DNA from: DATDPM01 sp041498815
GTDB taxonomy: Bacteria > Pseudomonadota > Alphaproteobacteria > DATDPM01
Direction: 5' to 3'
DNA: 64,000 bases
NCBI GenBank assembly: GCA_041498815.1
Contig: JBGQJC010000006.1
Span: forward strand, 1-64,000
Position numbers and translations under genes: made by a program
In this document: positions 35,566-42,896 of the stretch, one piece after another
Numbering within the stretch: the stretch's first letter is position 1
Layout: each line of letters opens with the position of its first letter
Notes under the pieces: model-generated
Told to the model about the DNA's origin: nothing
Database searches by the model: none
Seen by the model: the letters and a program-made list of their open reading frames with translations, nothing else

Positions 35566-36152
35566 ACGATCCGGCAGGCCTCGTCGAACCCAAGGCGCGG
35601 CGCGCGCGGCTTGAGCGACGCGTGCTCGCCATAGCCGAGATTGCACAAAAAATTGGATTTGAATTGCCCGTCCGGGAAAAAGATCGCGTCCAATTTCGCG
35701 TTGTCGAAGCCCGACATCGGCCCGCAATCAAGGCCCAGCGCGCGGGCCGCCAAGATGAGATATGCGCCCTGGAGCGTGCCATTGCGAAATGCGGTGACGT
35801 CGGCTAGCTCGGGATCGTTCACGAAGACGCTGCGCGCATCGGCCCAGGGAACAAGCTTCGGCATCAGATCGTAGAACCGGGTGTCGTAAGCGACGATGGC
35901 GGTGGCCGGCGCGGTCATGGTCTTTTCGACATTGCCGGCGTCGAGACAGGGCTTCAGGCGCTCCTTCGCGGCGCTCGATTTCACGAACACGACGCGCATC
36001 GGGCAGCAATTGGAACTGGTCGGGCCGAACTTCGTTAGCTCGTAAAGGGCCTCGATCAGCGCGTCCGTGACCTCGCCGCCGCGCCAGACACGGAAGGTGC
36101 GCGCCTCGCGGAACAGGAGATCCATGCCGGCATCGCTTAGAATCTCGCTCAT
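35562..36152 (-). CDS. Nitroreductase-family protein, RutE/malonic semialdehyde reductase type
   Basis: FMN nitroreductase-fold protein of 196 residues closest to RutE/YdfG-partner proteins that reduce malonic semialdehyde to 3-hydroxypropionate. Segments FREARTFRVW, FGPTSSNCCPMRVVFV and ALGLDCGPMSGFDNAKLDA are typical. No other rut genes are adjacent, so the pathway assignment is by family only. Its 3' end overlaps that of the convergent dipeptidase gene by 4 bases. Confidence 0.85.
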   Translation of the reverse strand: MSEILSDAGMDLLFREARTFRVWRGGEVTDALIEALYELTKFGPTSSNCCPMRVVFVKSSAAKERLKPCLDAGNVEKTMTAPATAIVAYDTRFYDLMPKLVPWADARSVFVNDPELADVTAFRNGTLQGAYLILAARALGLDCGPMSGFDNAKLDAIFFPDGQFKSNFLCNLGYGEHASLKPRAPRLGFDEACRIV

Positions 36153-36255
36153 CCCCGCCTCCCTTGACCTGCGACAACGAGGTCCAGCTTCCATGGGCCG
36201 GGCTTCGGGCGCAACCGCGATTGCGGCCGAAAGGTCCAGGTCTTATCGTCCGGCC

Positions 36256-37290
36256 ATGAGCAGAATCCCGCGCATAACGCACAGGATAAGCGCCCTGGCG
36301 GCGGCCGCGTTTTTGGCGCTCGGGACGCCCGCCGGTGCCAGGGCCGCCCAATCCGCGGTCATCTTCGTCTATCACCGCTTCGGCGAATCCGAATTTCCGA
36401 CGACCAGCCTGCGCCTCGATCAATTCGAGGCCGAGATCGCGGAACTGAAGAACGGCGGATATACGGTGATGGCGATCCCCGAGATTCTGCGCGCGATCGG
36501 GGACGGCAGGGAATTGCCCGAGCTTACCGTCGGGATCAGCGTCGATGATGCGTATCTATCGGCCTATGCCGAGGCCTGGCCGCGCCTGAAGAAGGCCGGA
36601 TTCCCGATGACCGTTTTCGTTGCGACCGACCCCGTCGATCGCGGTTTTCGCGACTACATGAATTGGGACCAGATCCGCCGGCTCGCCAAAGAGGGTGTGA
36701 CCATCGGCGCGCATTCGGCATCCCACCTTCATATGGCCGATGCCGCCCCGGACAAGAACGCGGACGAGATCGCGCGCTCGAACGCGCGGTTCAAGGCGGA
36801 GCTGGGCGCGGTGCCGGAAATTTTCGCTTATCCCTACGGCGAAACCAGCCTGGCCGTGCGCGAACAGGTGAAGGCCGCGGGCTACGCCTTCGCCTTCGGC
36901 CAGCATTCGGGCGTGATCTATCCCGGTTCCGATTTCTTCAACCTGCCGCGTTTTGCCATCAACGAACACTTCGCGGCGCCAAGCGAATTCCGAAACAAGG
37001 CCCGCTCGCTTCCCCTGGCGGTGAAGGATCTGGCGCCCGCCGATCCTTTGCTTATGGCGAGCCCGGCCGCGATTTCATTCACGGTGGAAGAAACGGCCGC
37101 CCTCGACCGCCTCACCTGTTTCGATGCCGAAGGCGCGGCGCTGCCGTTCACGAAAACGGGTGGAAATCGGATCGAGGTGAAGATCGCGAAGACGCTGCCG
37201 CCGGGGCGATTCCGCCTCAGTTGCACGCTGCCTGCGGGGGATGGGCGGTTCCGCTGGTTCGGGGCGCCCTATTACTTGCCGAAGCGCTGA
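36256..37290 (+). CDS. Secreted polysaccharide deacetylase (NodB/CE4 domain)
   Basis: A 344-residue exported protein. A signal peptide ends near GARA-AQ (about residue 30). The NodB domain has VYHRFGES, the metal-binding DD in SVDDAYLSAYAEAWP (Ala replaces the usual Gly of TFDDG), the HxxxH-type HSASHLH and FAYPYGE. A C-terminal region of about 100 residues after the NodB domain looks beta-rich and is unassigned. Likely substrate is a surface polysaccharide or peptidoglycan. It is divergent from the nitroreductase-family gene. Confidence 0.88.
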   Translation: MSRIPRITHRISALAAAAFLALGTPAGARAAQSAVIFVYHRFGESEFPTTSLRLDQFEAEIAELKNGGYTVMAIPEILRAIGDGRELPELTVGISVDDAYLSAYAEAWPRLKKAGFPMTVFVATDPVDRGFRDYMNWDQIRRLAKEGVTIGAHSASHLHMADAAPDKNADEIARSNARFKAELGAVPEIFAYPYGETSLAVREQVKAAGYAFAFGQHSGVIYPGSDFFNLPRFAINEHFAAPSEFRNKARSLPLAVKDLAPADPLLMASPAAISFTVEETAALDRLTCFDAEGAALPFTKTGGNRIEVKIAKTLPPGRFRLSCTLPAGDGRFRWFGAPYYLPKR

Positions 37291-37308
37291 GCCGCGGCAG
37301 GTGGCGCG

Positions 37309-38403
37309 CTATTGGACGCTGGGGATGAGGCCGGCAAGCCGGCCGCCGCGCAACTTGGCGCGATCGAGCGGCTCGAGATTATTCGCCCGGATCAAGGACT
37401 GGATCGCGTCGATATAGTCCGCGCGGCGCTCGGAATAGGCATAGAGCGACGAGGCCAGCTCGTAGCCGTTGAGCTCCTGGCCGCGGGCGCGCGTCTCGGC
37501 GCGCTGCTTGCGGAACTGGCGGTAGGCATCATGGATGTTGAGGTTGTGGGCGTAGGACTGAACGGCATCGAGGAGATGGTCGTAGCTGCGGACCAGATGG
37601 CGCTTGCCGTCGTCGCGATGGGTCGGCACCAGCCCGGCATCCTCGGCAAAAGTGTATTGGCCGAAGGCGGCGTTGCCTTCGCTCATGAAGCGCGAGGTGC
37701 CCCAGCCGGACTCCTCGGCCGCCTGGGCCAAGGCCAGCGAGGGCGGGATGACATCGACCCGGGTCAAAAGCTGGTCGAAATCGGGCTTTTCCAGCCCGTA
37801 GCGCGCCGCCAGGTCGTTGAGCCAGGCCGCCTCTTCGGCGGTGGGGGCGCGGCCCGATTCGGAACGGGCGCGCAGCGCCAACAGCCTGCCGCGTTCGAGC
37901 AAGATGGACTCGTTCACCTTGAGGACGAGAGGCAGCATCGTCCGGGTGAAGAGCTCTTTGCGCGTGTCGGTGGAGGATAAGGATTTGAGATCGGAGGGGA
38001 GGCTGGCGAGGAACACCCGCGGCACTTCGACCTGGTCGCCGCGGCCGAGGTTATAGCCCATGCCGGCGAAAAGATCGGTGAGCTTCTCGGTCGAGCCCAC
38101 TTGCATGACCTGGGCAGGCTTCTCGAGCCCGCCCGACGAGGCGACCACGACCGGCCCGGCCTGCGCCGCAACATCATCCGAGGGAACCCACGACCCCAAA
38201 GCTTGCAGACGCAGGTCGACAAGCTTGGGCGCGATCAGGGGCGCCACCCTGGGCAGCGCCACCGCCATATAGAGCGCCGCCACGCACAGCGTGAGCGCCC
38301 CCAGCGCCGCATAGATGAAGTCCTGGTCCTGCCGGCTCTTGGGCCGGATCACCCGAATTTCGGAACCGTCTTTGCCACTCACTACGCTTGCCTCCTTGGA
38401 CAT
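37309..38403 (-). CDS. Membrane-anchored GH73 glucosaminidase (Bax-like)
   Basis: A 364-residue protein with one N-terminal membrane segment (about residues 28-48) and a C-terminal GH73/Bax glucosaminidase domain. The catalytic Glu is in AQAAEESGWGTSRF, followed by EGNAAFGQYTF. Proteins of this type trim peptidoglycan. The ATG at 38403 is used rather than a TTG two codons upstream. The 38404-38678 stretch upstream is relatively AT-rich and holds no gene I can support. Confidence 0.87.
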   Translation of the reverse strand: MSKEASVVSGKDGSEIRVIRPKSRQDQDFIYAALGALTLCVAALYMAVALPRVAPLIAPKLVDLRLQALGSWVPSDDVAAQAGPVVVASSGGLEKPAQVMQVGSTEKLTDLFAGMGYNLGRGDQVEVPRVFLASLPSDLKSLSSTDTRKELFTRTMLPLVLKVNESILLERGRLLALRARSESGRAPTAEEAAWLNDLAARYGLEKPDFDQLLTRVDVIPPSLALAQAAEESGWGTSRFMSEGNAAFGQYTFAEDAGLVPTHRDDGKRHLVRSYDHLLDAVQSYAHNLNIHDAYRQFRKQRAETRARGQELNGYELASSLYAYSERRADYIDAIQSLIRANNLEPLDRAKLRGGRLAGLIPSVQ

Positions 38404-38678
38404 CCGCAATAGTTTGTTATCGGTCGCCCTGTGGCCGGCACATCAGACTCAAATTTTAATGGATTGTTAAGCCGAATTGTCGCAACGGCTCGTCCGATTC
38501 CCCTGGGCGAGATTGATACACTCCGGTGTGAGGTTCAGAGTTTCGCCGAAAATTGTGGCGATATTAGGGAGAAGGGAGGGCGGGAGGATGGAATTTTCGC
38601 TTGTGGCCCAAACGCAACGAGAAGGCTAAGTAACCAGTCTGACATACAAAATATAGTTAATCGGCTGGATTCCGGGTT

Positions 38679-39230
38679 TTAGAGGACCGGCCGGACCTCG
38701 ATAACCTCCGGGATATAGTGCCGGAGCATGTTTTCGATTCCGGTCTTGAGCGTCAGGGTCGAACTGGGGCATCCGGAGCAGGATCCGCGCATATTTAAAT
38801 AAACCACCCCGTTCTCGAAACCCTCGAAGGTGATGTCCCCGCCGTCGGCCGCGACCGCGGGACGGACTCTGGTTTCGATGAGCTCCTTGATCTGGGCGAC
38901 GATCTCGTCGTCGTCCTCGCTCGGCGCTTCCGCCTCGCCGCCGGTATCCGAAACCGCGGCCTCGCCCGAGACGAAATGGTCCATGAGGGCATGCAGGATC
39001 ATGGGCTTTAAGGCCAGCCAATCCTTGTCCGTAGCCTTGGTCACGGTGATGAAATCGGCGCCCAGGAAAACGCCGGCCACCCCTTCGACCTCGAACAGGC
39101 GAAGGGCCAAGGGCGAAGCCGACGCCGTGTCCTTATTCGGGAAATCGGCGTTGCCCTTTGCCATCACTTCGCGGCCGGGCAGGAACTTGAGCGTCGCCGG
39201 ATTGGGAGTCTGCTCGGTCTGGATAAACAT
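38679..39230 (-). CDS. nfu: Nfu-type Fe-S scaffold/carrier protein
   Basis: A 183-residue Fe-S cluster carrier. The N-terminal Nfu_N domain begins MFIQTEQTPNPATLKFLPG; an acidic linker follows, then the NifU C-terminal domain with the cluster-binding CxxC in GSCSGCPSS. It hands [4Fe-4S] clusters to apo-proteins such as MiaB and LipA. The gene stands alone between the GH73 and UspA genes. Confidence 0.93.
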   Translation of the reverse strand: MFIQTEQTPNPATLKFLPGREVMAKGNADFPNKDTASASPLALRLFEVEGVAGVFLGADFITVTKATDKDWLALKPMILHALMDHFVSGEAAVSDTGGEAEAPSEDDDEIVAQIKELIETRVRPAVAADGGDITFEGFENGVVYLNMRGSCSGCPSSTLTLKTGIENMLRHYIPEVIEVRPVL

Positions 39231-39353
39231 GGGGCACCTCGAGACAATGGCCGCCGCGGGCAGCCTTTAACATGGCATGCGCCCGCCCGCATTCAACCCT
39301 GTTGCCATCAGGGATTAGCGGGGCCTTAAACCCTAATCAGCCTAGGGTTTCAA

Positions 39354-39836
39354 TTAAGTGAGGGATTCCAACTGTTCCTCGGTGAGGTTGCCCGGCACGA
39401 TCGTGACCGGGACCTTGAGCCGGTTCATGAACCGCCCGGTCAAGGCGGAAATGAGCGGGCCCGGCCCGGTCGGGTCGGTCGAGGCGGCCAAGACCAGGAT
39501 CGAGATGCCGGGGTCTTCCTCGATCAGCTTCAAGAGCTCATCGCGTCTGGAGCCTTCACGGACGTGCAACACCGGCATGCTGCCCGCCCATTTGTTGACC
39601 TCGGCCGAAAGATCGTGGAGCAGCGCTTCGGCTTCGGAACGGCGTTCCTCCTGGGCGAGATTCTCGACCGCCATCCATTGCAGGAAATCGGACGGCTCGA
39701 TTACGTAGAGAAGCGCAACTTTGCCCCCCACCGATTTCGCCCGGAGGCTGGCGTAGCGCAGCGCCACGCGCATCTCTTCGCTCTCGTCCACGACAACGAG
39801 AAAAACGCGCTCGCCTTTGTCCCCTCTTTTCACCAT
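39354..39836 (-). CDS. Universal stress protein (UspA family)
   Basis: A 160-residue UspA-fold protein. The N-terminal strand FLVVVDESEEMRVALRYA and the C-terminal nucleotide-binding region ILVLAASTDPTGPGPLISALTGRFMNRLKVPVTIVPG are typical of the ATP-binding subgroup, though the G-x2-G-x9-G(S/T) loop is imperfect. It begins 3 bases after the end of the Alph_Pro_TM gene and is probably its operon partner. Confidence 0.88.
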   Translation of the reverse strand: MVKRGDKGERVFLVVVDESEEMRVALRYASLRAKSVGGKVALLYVIEPSDFLQWMAVENLAQEERRSEAEALLHDLSAEVNKWAGSMPVLHVREGSRRDELLKLIEEDPGISILVLAASTDPTGPGPLISALTGRFMNRLKVPVTIVPGNLTEEQLESLT

Positions 39837-39839
39837 GAC

Positions 39840-40601
39840 CTAGACCTTCCGCAGTCCGAGGGCCCCGATCCATCCTGCCATCACCGCAATTGCGACGGCA
39901 ACGAGGCCGTAAAAAGCCGGATCCTGTTGGGCGCGATCGTAGACCGCGGCGCTCAAGCCAACTTTTGTAATAAAGAGCGGCCAGCGCTGGGCGTTTTCGA
40001 TCGCGCCGTCGCGAACCAAGAACACCTCGACGGTATAGGGGCCGGTGGCGACCGTGGCCGGAAAAGCCACGGTGGTGCGGAACAGCCGCCCGCCCAGGAA
40101 CGTCACCTGCCCGGGCCCGGCGCCATAAAGCCCTTCGCGCGCCTTGGCGCGCACCAACGCGGCGCGGAACTTTTCGGTTTCGGCGTTGACGGACCTGTCG
40201 GCCGCCGCGACGCGGACATGATCGAGGCCGGCTTCGATCCCGGCAAGCGCCGGGCCGGACGCGATCAGATCGAGCGGGCGCGAGCTCGCGACATAATAAA
40301 AAGCGGGTGCGCGGTCGAAGCTCATCCAATCCCGGTTGACCCAGATTCCGGCGAAACGCTCCTTGCGTCGCACCACGACCGGCTGGTTGGGGCCGCGCAC
40401 CACCACGATGACATCGCCGTTGCCGTCGGTCGCCCCGAACAGCAGCACTTCGGCGCCCGAGAAACCGAGCGTGATGTCGATGCGCCGTTTCGACAGGTCG
40501 GCCACCAGATAATCGGCCCGAGCCGGAATTGCGCCGAGCAAAACGGCGGCAACGACCGCGGCCGATAACGCCCCAAGCAGAATGGCACGCGCGCGCCTCA
40601 T
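39840..40601 (-). CDS. TIGR02186/Alph_Pro_TM family protein
   Basis: A 253-residue alphaproteobacterial protein of unknown function. A signal sequence (ILLGALSAAVVAAVLLGAIPARA) is followed by a periplasmic beta-rich region beginning DYLVADLSKRRIDITLGFSG, and one C-terminal membrane helix (FYGLVAVAIAVMAGWIGALGL) with a short basic tail. The ATG overlaps the stop of the TauE-like gene by 4 bases. The family almost always accompanies a TauE/SafE permease, suggesting an accessory role in export. Confidence 0.8.
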   Translation of the reverse strand: MRRARAILLGALSAAVVAAVLLGAIPARADYLVADLSKRRIDITLGFSGAEVLLFGATDGNGDVIVVVRGPNQPVVVRRKERFAGIWVNRDWMSFDRAPAFYYVASSRPLDLIASGPALAGIEAGLDHVRVAAADRSVNAETEKFRAALVRAKAREGLYGAGPGQVTFLGGRLFRTTVAFPATVATGPYTVEVFLVRDGAIENAQRWPLFITKVGLSAAVYDRAQQDPAFYGLVAVAIAVMAGWIGALGLRKV

Positions 40602-41518
40602 GGCTGAAACGGCACCTGGAGCGAATAGATATCGTTGGGCGGCGCCACCAGCCCGAAGGCGAGGTTCGCGCACACCGCGATCACGATGAGGCCCAACAAA
40701 ATTCGAATCTGTTCGCCGCGCAGCTTGGTTCCGACGCGGGCGCCCAGCTGGGCGCCCGCCATGCCGCCCGCGAGCAGCACGACCGCCAGGAACAGATCGA
40801 CCGTATGGGTGTGGATCGACTGGAGCACGGTCACGTTGACGGCGACGAAGATGATTTGGAACAGCGAAGTCCCGACCACGACCGCGGTCGGCATGCCAAG
40901 CACATAGATCATGGCGGGAACCATGATGAAACCGCCCCCCACCCCCATGATCGCGGCCAAGATGCCGACGAAAAAGCCGAGGCCCAAGGGCAGGAGCGCG
41001 CTGATATAGAGCTTGGACTTGCGGAACCGGACCTTGAGGGGAAGGCCGTGGAGCCAGATGTGCTGGTGCAGCTTGGCCTTGGCCCCGGGCTGCCGGCGCT
41101 GGCGCAGCAGCGCACGCACGCTTTCCCACAGCATCAGCCCGCCGATCGCCCCCAAAAACAGGACATAGGAGACGAGGATGACGAGATCGATTTGCCCCAT
41201 CACCCGCAAGAGGGCGAAAAGCGCCACGCCCGCGGTCGAGCCGACAAGCCCGCCCACGAGCAGGATCAGCCCCATCTTGAAATCCACGTTGCCGCGCCGC
41301 CAATGGAGGAGCGCCCCCGAAAGCGAGGCGCCGATGATCTGATTGGCCTGGGTCGCAACCGCGACCGGCGGCGGGATGCCGAGGAAGATCAGAAGCGGCG
41401 TCGCCAAGAAACCTCCGCCGACGCCGAACAAGCTGGAGAGGAACCCGACCCCGGCCCCCATCGCCAAAAGCAGGAACACATCGACCGAAACCTCGGCGAT
41501 GGGGAGATAGATTTGCAT
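40598..41518 (-). CDS. TauE/SafE-family permease
   Basis: A 306-residue integral membrane protein with about eight hydrophobic segments in two halves, each starting with the family GxGGGF motif (GVGGGFLATPLL and GVGGGFIMVPAM). TauE/SafE proteins export sulfite, sulfoacetate or related organosulfur anions. The linked Alph_Pro_TM and UspA genes form a compact operon. The actual substrate is unknown. The 203 bases between it and trpS contain no recognised element. Confidence 0.88.
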   Translation of the reverse strand: MQIYLPIAEVSVDVFLLLAMGAGVGFLSSLFGVGGGFLATPLLIFLGIPPPVAVATQANQIIGASLSGALLHWRRGNVDFKMGLILLVGGLVGSTAGVALFALLRVMGQIDLVILVSYVLFLGAIGGLMLWESVRALLRQRRQPGAKAKLHQHIWLHGLPLKVRFRKSKLYISALLPLGLGFFVGILAAIMGVGGGFIMVPAMIYVLGMPTAVVVGTSLFQIIFVAVNVTVLQSIHTHTVDLFLAVVLLAGGMAGAQLGARVGTKLRGEQIRILLGLIVIAVCANLAFGLVAPPNDIYSLQVPFQP

Positions 41519-41722
41519 CAGCGGCTTTCCCCGCCCAGGCTTGGAGGCGGACTCGATCGGGCGCGAATACTGGCCGGGTTCATGATGAGCGCGCTTCCGG
41601 AACGCGAAAACGCGCCATTGATGGCACAGAAACCGGCGCGGGAAAAGATTCGCCGCTCTTTGAACCGGCGCATTTATCCCGGACGTCGGAGCGGACCTTG
41701 CCGGCGAGAAGAGTAGCGGATG

Positions 41723-42721
41723 CTAGGGCCGCAGGAGCCCGACGGTGTCCTGGACCTCGGCGAGCGTTTTCCCGGCGATTGCCCGCGCGCGCTCGACGCC
41801 ATTGCGCAGCGTTTGGTCTATGTAACCGGGATCGGCCTTGAGCCGCTTCATTTCGGCCCCGATGGGACCGAGCGTTGCGACCGCGAGTTCGGCGAGCGCC
41901 GATTTGAAGCCCGAGAACTGGGCACCGGCGAACCGGGACAGCGCCTGCGCCCGGCTTTCACCCGCAAGCGCCGCATAGATGCCGATGAGATTGGCGGCTT
42001 CGGGCCGCGTTGCCAGCCCGTCCAGCGTCTCGGGCAAGGGTTCGGGATCGGTCTTGGCCTTGCGGATCTTGAGCGTGATGGCGGCGGCATCGTCGGTCAT
42101 GTTGATGCGCGAATAGTCGGAGGGGTCCGACTTGCTCATCTTGGCGGTGCCGTCGCGAAAGCTCATGACGCGCGCCGCCTCGCCCAGGATCTGGGGTTCG
42201 GGAAGCGGAAAGACGTCGCGCCCAAAGCGGCGGTTGAAGGCGCCGGCGATGTCGCGGGCGAGCTCCAGATGCTGTTTCTGATCCTCGCCCACCGGGACAT
42301 GGGTCGCCTTGTAGACCAGGATGTCGGCCGCCATCAGGACCGGATAGGCGTACAAGCCCAGCCCCGCCTGGTCGCGCTCTTTCCCCGCCTTCTCCTTGAA
42401 TTGGGTCATGCGGTTGAGCCAGCCCAAAGGCGTGATGCACCCCAAAATCCAGGCAAGCTCGCTGTGCGCCGGAACTTGGCTTTGGTTGAAGATGATGCAG
42501 CGCTTGGGATCGATCCCGGCCGCGATATAGGCGGCGGCCACCTCGCGGATGTGCTCCCTCAAGGCCTCGGGCTCTTGGGGGAGCGTGATGGCATGAAGAT
42601 CGACGATGCAGAAGATGCACTCGAATTCCCGCTGCAGCGCCACCCAATTGCGGATCGCCCCCAGGTAATTGCCGAGATGAAGATTGCCGGTGGGCTGGAC
42701 GCCCGAGAAGATGCGGTCCAT
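41723..42721 (-). CDS. trpS: TrpS: tryptophanyl-tRNA synthetase
   Basis: Class I aminoacyl-tRNA synthetase of 332 residues. The HIGH-like motif is GNLHLGNYLGA and the KMSKS motif is KMSKSDPSD; the N-terminal FSGVQPTG is a family signature. In many alphaproteobacteria trpS follows murJ and glnD; here glnD lies immediately upstream with no murJ between. Confidence 0.96.
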   Translation of the reverse strand: MDRIFSGVQPTGNLHLGNYLGAIRNWVALQREFECIFCIVDLHAITLPQEPEALREHIREVAAAYIAAGIDPKRCIIFNQSQVPAHSELAWILGCITPLGWLNRMTQFKEKAGKERDQAGLGLYAYPVLMAADILVYKATHVPVGEDQKQHLELARDIAGAFNRRFGRDVFPLPEPQILGEAARVMSFRDGTAKMSKSDPSDYSRINMTDDAAAITLKIRKAKTDPEPLPETLDGLATRPEAANLIGIYAALAGESRAQALSRFAGAQFSGFKSALAELAVATLGPIGAEMKRLKADPGYIDQTLRNGVERARAIAGKTLAEVQDTVGLLRP

Positions 42722-42867
42722 CGCTGAGCTTCGGCGGGTCGCGGACGGGAAGGCTGTTATCGTCGCCTAGGTCGCGGCGGTCAAGCGCCAGAGCCGGAAG
42801 CTCGCTCAAACATCGGAGGCCGCGAAAGCCCGGCGCAGCTCGGCCATCTTGGCCGCCCCCAGGGCCT

Positions 42868-42895
42868 CGGCGCCCCCGGAAAAGCCGGGGCGCCG
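42868..42895 (-). other. Strong hairpin directly after glnD
   Basis: Eleven-base complementary arms (CGGCGCCCC... and ...GGGGCGCCG) with one bulged C and an A-rich loop end 2 bases before the glnD stop codon on the plus-strand map. No T-run follows on the minus strand, so it is an atypical terminator or mRNA-protecting stem. The remaining 42722-42867 holds nothing recognisable. Confidence 0.4.
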
Positions 42896-42896
42896 G

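Noticed and set aside
38431..38682. An 83-codon plus-strand frame in the AT-rich gap between the GH73 and nfu genes
   Set aside because: GTG start without ribosome site, no recognisable motif, and it runs into the end of nfu on the other strand; coding is not supported.
41582..41716. A 44-codon basic small frame (plus strand) between trpS and the TauE-like gene
   Set aside because: No ribosome site or family match; could be chance. Conservation in relatives would be needed to revive it.
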